Assembly: GCF_002234675.1 (NCBI RefSeq)
Contig: NC_019866.2
Coordinates: forward strand, 5,747,307 to 5,811,306
DNA from: Oryzias latipes
Taxonomy: Eukaryota; Chordata; Actinopteri; Beloniformes; Adrianichthyidae
Reading direction: 5' to 3'
Length of the DNA: 64,000 nucleotides
Each line of letters starts with the position of its first letter. Positions within the stretch are counted from its first letter, which is position 1. Position numbers and translations under genes: made by a program. The notes beneath the pieces are model-generated. The model did no database searches and was not told the DNA's origin. It saw nothing but the letters and a program-made list of their open reading frames with translations. This document shows, piece by piece, positions 23,753-33,900 of this stretch.

Positions 23753-24753
23753 TCAGTGTGAGCGGCACAGAGAGTTCCTGATGTGGAAGGACTTTATCCT
23801 ACCGATCACTCTTTCCACCATAATTCTGAGGCGGGTGATGGCTTGGATTTGTTCATTTTCCTCCTTGCTGAATTGAGCTGAAAGCTTAAAAGGTGGAATG
23901 ATGATCTTAGATCCAATGTCAGTTAGGAGGTCTTGAACGAGGAACTTTTGTCCGCCATGACATCGTCTCCTGGGTCCAGCAAAGGAACTTGGCTTCTAAG
24001 TCATGGATGTAATCCAAAGCCTCATCCAGAGCACATGTGAAGATAAAGAAATTAAAAATCAGTCTTAATATATTTATGCTACCTTTCAACACAACACAGT
24101 AATCATGTTTTGAAAAGTATGTTAAGTATTTAATTACAAATACATTTCATTTATTTTTGTTAAGGAAATTACAAAATGACAAAATGCTCAAAAGTGATTA
24201 AATACATGTAATTAAAATAGGTGAGAGCATGAACATCTTTTATTATAAATATTAATTTTTTCAGGTAGAAATGCATTTATCCAATAACGGTACACATAGT
24301 TGACTAACGTTAACCAAACACATTATGAACAACCTTACCTGTGTCACGTAGTCCTGATCCATCTTTACTGCCTTAGCTTAGCCACCGTATGCTAGTATCT
24401 TCACAGCATAGCTGCATAGACTGACGTTTGAGGTTCTGTCATATACTGACTCCCTTCTCAAAGGAGCAGTAAAGTTTTTCCAAGGGAAAATACTCCGGAC
24501 GACACCACTCTTCAGGCGACGAACGACGCAGCCGCACCACAATCCGGAGCGAAGTTAGTAAGTGCCGGCAGCAGAGGGTGCTACCTGTGTTTACATTAAA
24601 ACTATGCCCTTCATCTCTTCGCATCGCCTATATCCATTTGGGTTTCAGGTTTGGATCCACAGGAAAATAATGAAATGAAAGGTAAGGCTGTTTTTGGTAG
24701 GAAGACGAACAGCCTGGAACGCAACAGAGACTGCAACTCTTCGACTCTGCCAT
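23753..24753 (-). pseudogene. THAP-domain DDE transposase relic
   Basis: From 24753 the minus strand reads a THAP zinc-binding domain: CCVPGC, then FHYFPVDP, KPKW, RRDEG, and the distal pair CCRH (C2CH pattern). An in-frame stop at 24628-24630 breaks it between KPKWI and RRDEG. Further on, about 24050-23970, is a helix ALDEALDYIHDLEAK like the coiled coil after the THAP domain. The segment 23980-23753 then gives the end of a DDE_4-type nuclease: PGDDVMADK, a one-base frameshift, FLVQDLLTDIGSKIIIPPF, then RIMVERVIGRIKSFHIRN. Most of the catalytic core is deleted. It is a dead transposase of the surrounding element. Confidence 0.75.
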
Positions 24754-24845
24754 TCTTCATATCTGCTGCTACGCTAACAGGAAGTTGTTTTACACGTCAT
24801 TGACGTATTTCCGGTCGAAAAATGCGGAAGTGTGAAAAAGGTCTA

Positions 24846-26122
24846 TAGCAACAAGATTATTCACAAATAAGGGTGGTCTTAACTTTCTAGACTTTTGCAC
24901 ATTAAATAATACATTTAAAATTAATTGGCTAAGATATTTTATGAAGAATCCAACTTCAATCTGGAATTTCATACCAAATTACATTTTCTCCAAATTAGGA
25001 GGCATAAACTTTCTTTTATTCTGTAACTATAATGTACAAAAGATCCCAATTAAGCTTTCTTCCTTCCATAAACAAATGTTACTTTCCTGGTCACTCATCT
25101 ACAAACACAATTTTTCTCCTCACAGATACTACATATGGAACAATAAAGACATTACTTATAGACATAAATCTTTATTTTATCCATCATGGTTTAATCAAAA
25201 CATCCTTTTGGTTCATCAGCTGTTTAATTCAAACGGAGCTTTAATGTCACATGAAGAATTCTGCTTCAAATACTCCATCAAAATACCAAAAACCGAATTT
25301 AACTTTGTTTTGAAAGCAATTCCTAAATGTATTATTACATTATTCAAAAGTTCATCATTGCAAAGTCCAACTTTATTGCCAATTGATCCGACTAAAATAG
25401 AAATAGGCCAAATTTGTTTTTCTTCTTCACGTAACACAAATCGCCGTATACGCTCACTCTTCCAGAAGGATGTTGTCTCCATTCCTTACGTAGTTTCTTT
25501 TTGGAATAATTTAGTTTATCATTTAGAATGGAAAAAGATTTGGAATTTACCAGCAAAATACTTTTTAACCAATAAAGTGAAAGAAATCTCATTCAAACTA
25601 ATCCATAAATTCTATCCAACCAAACTATATCTACAAAGGTTCAAGGAAGATATTGATGTTACTTGCTCTTTTTGTCAAGAATACCCTGAAGATACTGTAC
25701 ATTTATTTTGGTCATGTCCCTTTTCCACCACTCTCTGGTCTAAAGTTTGTCATTTCATTTCTGCCCACATTGACCCTGACTTCCGCCTGTACTTAGAAAA
25801 TATTATGTTTGGCATCACCCACTGTCCATCTCATAAAAAAGAACAGTTGTACCTCATTAACCTTTTTTTGTTTTTATGCAAATGGCACATTCATAAATCA
25901 AAAGTAACGAATCATACCCCTCATTTCTCAGTCTTTATTAATGAGTTCAAACAATACATTAAGACAATAAGAAACTCTGATAATAAGAACGCCATCAAAA
26001 CATTAGATCTGTGTATTAGTTTCAATCTTTATGCATAAAATGTATAAACCCCCTGGCTTGTTTCTTCGTTGTTCAATGTTGAACATTATTTTGTATTGAT
26101 TTTTTACATTCAATAAAGTTTG

Positions 26123-26155
<33 letters not shown>
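24846..26155 (+). mobile_element. L1-like LINE 3' end (ORF2 C-terminal region, poly-A tail)
   Basis: An open frame runs from the left edge of this piece through 26038 (over 390 codons), including NKGGLNFLDFCTLNNTFKINW, LGGINFLLFCNY and, near the end, a C-x2-C-x7-H-x4-C knuckle (CSFCQEYPEDTVHLFWSC), all typical of the region after reverse transcriptase in fish L1-type ORF2. The stop at 26036-26038 is followed by a short 3' UTR, AATAAA near 26112 and a poly-A run to about 26155. The 5' side is cut exactly at the TA where the DNA transposon ends, so the transposon probably jumped into this LINE; I could not confirm LINE sequence left of 20527. The long intact frame suggests recent insertion. Confidence 0.8.
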
Positions 26156-26157
<2 letters not shown>

Positions 26158-26261
26158 ACGTCACTTCCGCTACTTCTTCTTCGTCTTGTGGTTTAACGGT
26201 AGGTGGTGATCAACCTTTTAGTTGCATTTTCGCCCCCTTTCGTACTGGAGTGTGGATCAAA

Positions 26262-26600
26262 CTCTCAATAAGATAAAAAAGGTGTTTTTGGTGCTTCTAC
26301 CATGTTTTTTGTGGCATTTTTCACATTTAAACAAAATTACGTTAAAACTTGCATTTCTGAGTATTTCTTTATTCAAATTGTGATGAATCAGTAGCAGACG
26401 AAAAAATGCAGAGTACATTGGTGATGTTAAAAAGTACACTGGGCGGGCCACAGGCTTCCTGCTCGGCTCCAGTTTGATACATCCATGTAAGTCTTTGCTT
26501 CCTCGGCTGAGCTGGCATCTGGCTATTTACTGTACAGCTGGATAGCTTCAATATTTCTGGACATTTTTGTTGCACCGGTTATGTGAGGGGCTGTAAGCTG
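26262..26600 (+). repeat. MITE copy D (partial) of the TTAA-flanked family
   Basis: Shares 'tttttggtgcttctaccatg'-type start, 'catttctgagtatttcttta', 'gggcgggccacaggcttcct' and 'gaggggctgtaagctggcag' with copies A, C and F. The right end is not clear. Confidence 0.5.
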
Positions 26601-26723
26601 GCAGGAGACTGATTAAACAGAGAGCTCTCGGCAATAGGGAGGTTGCAGGTGTGAAGGGCTGTAAGGAGCAGGAGAGCATGTAAACTGATGGGCGACGGGA
26701 CGGGTGGACAGGCTTACTTCACG

Positions 26724-26900
26724 TCAGGGGTGTCAAACTCATTTTGGTTCAGGGGCCACATTGATTCAACCCGGTCTGATCCCAAGTGGGCCGGACCAGT
26801 AACATTGTTGGAAAAAAATGCCTCAACCAACATGGTAGCCTAATCACTTCTTATTACACATTCATTCACAGAGCCCAATGGATCTAAAATAAAATGAATG
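26724..26900 (+). repeat. hAT-like element, left end
   Basis: It begins 'caggggtgtcaaactcattt' and continues 'ggttcaggggccacattgat' and 'gtgggccggaccagtaaca', the standard start of a widespread vertebrate nonautonomous hAT family. The matching right end is not found, so the copy is truncated or rearranged. Confidence 0.6.
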
Positions 26901-29229
26901 TCGCCAAAAATGTAAATATGCAAATCAATGAAAAACCCAACTAAATTAAACTTGCAAATATTTGTGAACATACAAATTTGGAGTTAACCTCCCTTTCTCT
27001 CCTGAAACTTCACCCATCCATCAATATCAGGATTCAGATCCTGATCAGAAAAACATTTCTGTCAAAACACAATGAAATGTCCAAGAATCTTTTCCTGGTT
27101 TGCTGCCTGAATTTTGTGGCAGCACCTGCCTTCTTCCTGACCTTTAATGGGACACCACTAGTGACCAGAGCTGGTCACTATAGTGGTCACTAGCTGGTCA
27201 GAGTGACCACTGGTTGTATCTGTGATCGTAATCCCTGACAAACTCATGTTGACAAAGGTCGACTGCTTTTTGGGGTACAACCCTTCTGCAGCCTTTAGCA
27301 TTTTTCAATAAGTTCACCATCCGAAAATGGTTTGAATGTTTTTTCCAACTTGTTTGCAATAAGGCAGCTTTCACTGCTCCATCAGTGACGTCACGGCTGC
27401 AGTGAATGCAGACAGTTTTTTGTCAGTCCAGGTAATAGTTGGTAAATCTTCTCTTTTCATAATTAAAAGACCACTGGGAACACATTTACATTAGGAGATT
27501 GGAGTAGATTTTTAAATCACTTCTCATTAAAAACTCTCACATAACAGTTGGAATTTGTTTTATTCCCCTCTCAATAAAGTTTTCATGTTTGAAGTGCTTC
27601 CTTTAGTCTTTCTCAATCAATCAGGGTGGTGTTATTCTCAGTCTCTGGGGTGCTCCTTTGCCACAACAAACCATATACCTCCACCTAACCCTGTCGTCTG
27701 CAACCTCCGTGCAGATCATGTCCTCCTTCACGTCATCATGTCCTCTTTGGTCTTTTTCTAGACCTCCTTACTAGTAACTTTAAGTGCAGGATCCTTTCAC
27801 CAACATACAGTAATCACTGTTCCTCCTCTAAATGTGTCCAAATCATCTTATGCTACCGCAAGCTCTGTCTTTGATGGATTAAGTCCTGATCCTATCCATT
27901 CTGGTCAGTCCCAAAAAGGACATTTTCATCTCGACTACCTCCACCTGTGCCTCCTGTCTCTTTCTCAGAGCCACTGTCTATATATCAGGGGTGTCTGAAT
28001 TTGGTGAGATGAAAATATGTTTGGCCGCTATTCTTTAAACCCTTTATAATAACATTAAATGCAAATGAACTGTTAAATTAACCCTTTTTTTTCCTCCAAC
28101 AAATACTTTTAATTTCTTTACATAAAACAGAAATATATGTAAATAAATTTTTACCCAAATCACTGAATTACTGTGAATTTCATATTTGAAGACTAGAAAT
28201 AAATTAAAGAAAAAGTCTGGAAAAAAAAAAAACCTCTGTCGACATTAAATCACATATTACTCACAAATAAAATACTCACTATAAATTTAAACCACGTGAA
28301 CAGACAAATAACACAAATTGTTTTTTTATTCATAAGTACAAACAATTGTAAGTCTCTTCACCTCATTTGGCCCTTAAGGCTCTGAAGGTCAAGTAGCCAC
28401 AGTTACACAATGTAGCCATTCACAATCAAGAAATTGTGTAAATGCTGGGGGCAACATACTATTGAATTTATGACGCCTCTTCATCTCTTTCCCACAGTGT
28501 GTGAAGTCCTCCACCTTCTTCACCAATGCTCTGTGTAACCTCACCGTTCCACTTGAGCTCCTCTCATATACACACAGACATTCTGTTTTCCAGAAGATGA
28601 CCTTCATTTCTCACCTCTCTTCCAAGTGGAAAATCCTCCAGTTCTCAACTTTTTTTAATTTGTTTTAAATTATGTCATTATGGAGAGGAAATGCCCAAAT
28701 AAATTTAATTTAAATAAATTTAATTTTTTCGTTTAACGCAAGGATGGGGAAACGCTTTGATTGGTGGGCCAAAAGGGGTTTTAAAATTTGACACCAGAAG
28801 CAGATGAATGAAGTCTTTTGGTAATTTACCTCATAAGAGAAAAAAATAACATGGAATCTGGGCAAAAAACGTCCTTTAACTTTTTGAAAATTTCAAATTT
28901 CATGATTGAAAATTAACATATACGTTTAAAAAAATATCACTGAGTTTTTATTTCCAAACTGTCACTTTTGTTCATATTTTAGTGCCAATTAACCAACAAT
29001 GTCCATCAACCTATTGGTACCTACTGCCACATGAACACAACATGTGTTGGTATGATCGGAAAAATGACTTTGCTACTCAGAAAACACACATGGACATCAG
29101 AAGAAAAAAAAACAATCTTCCAACACCACACAGATGCAGAGTATTTTCCTGCACCTAAAACAAAGGTTGTTATATAGGGAACCATTCAAGGGGACACACC
29201 AGAATTACAGGGAAAATAAAAAATTAATA

Positions 29230-29330
29230 TGGATTATCGATATGTTTATTCCAGTTTAGCGGGCCGGCTTGAATAGTGCAATGGGCCACAAATAGTCGCC
29301 GGGCCGTGGTCTGCAAACCCCTGGTTTACC
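29230..29330. repeat. hAT-like element end
   Basis: The stretch 'gcgggccggcttgaatag' ... 'gccgtggtctgcaaacccct' resembles an inverted end of another hAT MITE whose other end may be near 28741 ('aaggatggggaaacgctttg'). Boundaries are approximate. Confidence 0.4.
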
Positions 29331-29340
29331 GGGACCCCTT

Positions 29341-30996
29341 GGATGCATCAGTTTTAAGATAAATACACACACCAAATTAAAGGAGAAAAAGAAAAAAAAT
29401 ATTTATTGATACCATTGAAAGCTGCTCACTTTAAAACAATCACATGACAGTGAGAAAACAGGAGAAACAGAAAATCAAAAGAGAAATAAAGACTGAAAAA
29501 AAGCATATTCATTTATACAAGTCTTTCCATTGATACTTTTCTTCTGACCTGGGAGCTGAGAGGGGTGATTGACAGAAAGTGAAGAGTGATGGGGGTGGGA
29601 GTAATCATTAGGTCTTCAGGTCAGAGGTAAAAACAAAGTTAACTCTATATACACACAGCAGCCTGTAAGACAGACAGTACGATTGATTTATCCAGAAAAC
29701 TTCCCATACATCATTTTAACATAAAGACGAAAGAGGCTGACTGAACGTAAATTATTTCATTAAAGGGGAAGAGAAAGTTAAAAAAAATTCCATAAAAAGT
29801 TTGTCTCATGCTGATTTTGTTGTTTCAGTAGCTGTGGTTTTGGCTGTTTATTTTAACCACATAATGATGCCCATTTTTGCTTGTTTTTTTGTTTTGTTTT
29901 TTCTCCAGAAAAAAAGGCAGAAGCCACTCTTCACACAGAAATTCAGATTAGAAAAAAGCTCCAACAGGAAAATCCATGACAAGAAAAAAAAACGGTTTTA
30001 AAAAAGTAGGATCTAAAGAAAAATCAGTGTAGAATTTGAAAATTGATGTTAGTTTTTCTCTTGAATTCCTCTCAATTGCGACTCATGGAGGCAGTGAAGC
30101 TCTTCATCTTTTTATTAGAGGTAGCGTTTCCATTTGAATATTTGAAAAATACAATGCCAAATTGGAAAAAGAAATAAATTAACTGGACTATAGAAAAAGA
30201 AAAAATATTTATTAATTGTGGGTATTGAATTTTCATATTGTGGCTTCCATAAAAAAAGCATCTTCAGGTTCTCAACAATGTTGCTTTATAGGAAAATATA
30301 GAAAAATTTGATATTTGACAGACAACTTTCTCCTTTAACCACCCGATTGGAAACTATGTTAGAAGAAAATGTGGTTTAGATAGAACACAAATATGGTGTG
30401 TTTTCTACTAATAACTGAAGAAAAGAAGTGGCTAAAGTCAGCTGTAACGCTTATTCCTCCAGGTGGCAGTACATGCTGACCACCTAAAAAAATGTAGGCC
30501 TTGATTTCAAACTAAAGCAGATCAAGCAGCACACATATTTAATGACCTTTAAGTGCTTTCAGAGAGGATTGCATTGGAGATAAGAGTGAAAATGTACTAA
30601 AGATTGTTTATACATTTGACCTTTTAGCCTCTTTGAAAGAACTTTTAGCTCTGAGCTGAAGAATTACGATGCAGGGAGGACTGGTCTTTGCAGGGATTTT
30701 GGTCACACTGACCTTGACCCGTCCACTTTTACAATCCACAAAGGGACTCGGGGGCCAAACTGTCGTCACTGGTCTGCTTTGTCAGATCATTCTTCACCTG
30801 CTCATAATACTTCTTTAATTCTGAACTCCCTCTCTGTCCTCTGTCTGAAATCCAGCAGAGAGGCAAAGGAGTACATGCTCAGGTGACTCACAGCTCTCAC
30901 AAACCAGGGGGGGATTCCACATTTTGCCACTTTTCAGAGTTCCTCAGATTTGATTCATCACACATTATCTCTCCCAGTGTGATCCCTCCTGCTCTC
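29341..30996 (-). other. ppp1r1b: probable 3' UTR of ppp1r1b
   Basis: AT-rich DNA downstream of the ppp1r1b stop and free of recognisable repeats. Minus-strand AATAAA signals are seen at 30111-30116 and near 29401. A long 3' UTR of 0.9-1.6 kb would be in keeping with mammalian PPP1R1B, but which signal is used cannot be decided from sequence. Confidence 0.4.
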
Positions 30997-33900
30997 TCAG
31001 TTGCACTCCCGGTTGTTCTCCTCATGTTTATCCCCCTTCCTGTCTATTTCCTCCTCGCTGTCCTCCTTCTCCTCGTCTTCCTCCTTTGCTGCTTGGATCT
31101 CCTTGGCCGACTCTCTCACACTGGGAAACTGTTCGTTGCTCGCCGTCTCTTGATGATCTGAGAGGGCAGAGGTGGAAGTCAGAAGAACAATAGAACGGTT
31201 CCCGCAGATGAGTAGATTATTTTTGATGAAAAACAATGAGTGCTCACAGTGAAATTATCCCAAATTTATGCTCATTATTTATAGATTAGACAGATTAGCA
31301 GTGAAGGTTGGTTTCTGAGTTGCAAACTGATCAGATGAGAGTAAAGCAGCAGTTCATTCCTGGTTAAACCTTTAAGATTTGACTCTTATTGAAAGACTTT
31401 ATGCAAATTTTTAACATTTTGCATAACAATTTAGCTCAACCTACAGGGTCAAATATGCAGGATTCAGAAACAAAATGAAGGAGTTTAGATTTCAGTGTTT
31501 GGAGTCTTGAACAGACTTCTGTGGCAGTTGTGCTGTGCAGTTTGGCTTTTACCAATTTTTTATTCTGCTTTTCCCCCAGCAGAGTGCAAAACAGGAAACA
31601 ATCTGAGGGCGAATGCTTGTGAAGCTTTTGTTTTCTAGCTTGTAACAGTTTTAAAGGACATTTTGTGTTAACTACATTTGCCCAAGATCTAACTGAAGAG
31701 CCAAGTTGCACACAAAGTTCATATTAAGGAATTCTTTCCACCAAACAACAGCTGTCCTGCCTGCAAAAGATGATGATAAGTAGAAAATCCAGATTCTGAT
31801 GTACACATGTTTGTGTCCATGTGCACAACAATGAAAGCAAAATAATAAACATTGGTGGAAATGTGTGGAATATGATATTTGGAAAATTATTAAGGGCCAC
31901 CAATGACAATCTGAGGTTATTTACAAATGATAATCATTTGTTTAAAGACCCAATCCCATGTCCCACATGTTCTTGTGGAATTTCCTAAAGAAGGAGGACA
32001 TATGTTAAGAAAATTAAGTTGAAAATTGTATTTCTGAGTATTTATTTGTTCAAAACATTGTGAATCAGGAGGATGACAAAAAAATTCAGTTTGAAAAAGA
32101 GCTTATTTGTGATGTGGTAGATATGTTCAGTAGGCCAAAGCTCCCTGCTTTTTTAAATAGAGAGATCTCAGCAATGGGGAGAGGAAAGGGGGGTGGGGTT
32201 GCTCAGCCCCAACGGTCCTGCCCACGATACATTCCTAAGAAATTACTGCCACTCTGCTGGTACTATGTCCTGGAAAATGTCAGCTTTTTTGAGTACAGCT
32301 TAAAACCGTATAATTATAATTAAAAGACCACTGGGAACGATTACGAAATAGATCAAAAGAAGATTTCAGTGGGTCTTTAAGTCAGACTTGGTGATGGTAG
32401 AATCATAATGAGGTGGTTGTTTGTGAAAATGCTTAAAAAATGTAAAAATGTATTTACTCAAAAGACTGTCTGAAAAAGTACCACAAAGTGTGTTCACTGT
32501 CACTGATTAGAAATGTGTTTAATTACAAAATTATTACAATAACAATTTAATGGTTTGAGAACTTTGAAATGTTCTACTTAAGTCATCCTCATGAAATAAG
32601 TTATTGCAAGGAGATCTGGGGATTCAATTACTTGAATTCATTTTTTTATGAAAGTAAAAAAGGCAAAAAAAAGGAATGTGTGGACAACTGAACGTTTTGC
32701 ACATTTTCACTCCACTGAAGCACAACTACCTGATTAAATAATGTGATTTCTCTTCTGTCTGTGCCATCGGCAGCCAGGGCAGATCTGTGACGCTTGGCTG
32801 GAAAAGCAAATGCAAATGCAAAAAAATAAAAGCCCAATCAGTAAATTGTAATGTTCTGTTTGGGAACTTTGTGTTTTAGCAGGATTCCACCAAGGGATTT
32901 ACTGCGAGTCTGTGGTCTGAGCCGACGGAGCAATAATTCAGAATGAAATGCCACAGCTCCCTAGTGACATAATACAGATTATAAAGTTAGAATTTTGCAT
33001 TATTAAACAAACAACAGAGAGAAGCCGAGTACATAGACAGGTTTAGATCAGCTCAGGGTTTGTGTTCACGGAGAGAAATGTGTACAGACAGTTAGACCCT
33101 ATTAGGGCTCAAGTTTAAATAAAAAGGAAAAAAGGGAGGAAAGTTAAAGGACAGAGAATAAAGAGTCAAGTCATGACCTTTCTCTTCACATTGATCCTGT
33201 CTGACCTTTCTGACCTGCTCAGGTGCTTCATGGTCCTGAACTCAGCTGCACCTGGTGAGCTGTCCAGAATAATCAGCTGTAACTCTGCAGCTGTGAACAG
33301 AACACTATTCCACTAATGTGCTGTTTTTTAAATTGCTTTGAGGCAAATAAAGAAGATCAATATGTCTTTTGTGAAATCTTCCACTTTTTAACTCCTCCCT
33401 TTCATTAGGCTTTAAATTTGATCGAAAGATCACTTAAGTTTGAACATGACAGAGCTGGCAATGCCATCATTGGTGCCGTAATTAGTGTTTTGTTGAATAA
33501 TTCTGTTCTCTCAGGGTATTTCATTACAAAAACAAACAAAACAATTCTTGGATGGATTTACAAAAGATTTAAAAAACTGTTGCTATAAGTGTTAACATTT
33601 TGGTGCAACATGAGACATACTGTGCCAAAAACTTTTAGCACAAAATTAGTCAAGAGAAAAGACGTTTGTTCTTTTTGTTCAAGAAAAATTAACCACCTAT
33701 TCTCAACTGCATTTAATTAGTTCTTATTAAAAAGCTTTTATCTGCACTGTTACTTTTTACTTTAAATCCGTTCTTTTTAACTTTCCTTAAAGTTGTGTTT
33801 TATTAATCACTCTTTCAATATTTCTATTGTTTCTTTAAATGTTTCATGTAAAGTGCTTTAAACTGTTTTGCACACAAAATGTGCTATACAAATAAACTTG

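Larger units (their letters stand above)
20529..24843. mobile_element. DNA transposon of THAP/DDE type (ISL2EU/PIF-Harbinger-like), decayed, with nested LINE
   Basis: Both ends carry an imperfect terminal inverted repeat of about 45-55 bases: left GACCTTTTTCGCAAAAACC, right (reverse complement) GACCTTTTTCACACTTCCG, then both continue with CCGGAA, ACGTCA and ACGTGTAAA. TA lies immediately outside each end (20527-20528 and 24844-24845), a TA target duplication. Inside are plus-strand exons of a SWIM-finger protein from the left end, and a minus-strand THAP plus DDE transposase relic from the right end, a divergently outward-bounded two-gene layout. A LINE fragment (21855-23190) is inserted in the middle. 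THAP plus DDE_4-type transposase, TA duplications and a second accessory gene recall ISL2EU elements; this family name is my inference. It is no longer autonomous because the transposase is broken. Confidence 0.8.
26156..29340. other. repeat-rich spacer downstream of ppp1r1b
   Basis: No gene. It contains TTAA-family MITE copy D (about 26262-26600) and a fragment near 27458-27500, hAT-like pieces beginning 'caggggtgtcaaactcattt' at 26724 and ending 'gtctgcaaacccctgg' near 29325, and AT-rich filler. Short ORFs here have no family resemblance. Confidence 0.55.

Noticed and set aside
24439-24624. Separate 61-codon minus-strand ORF starting MRRDEG
   Set aside because: It is the second half of the THAP domain after an in-frame stop, not an independent gene.
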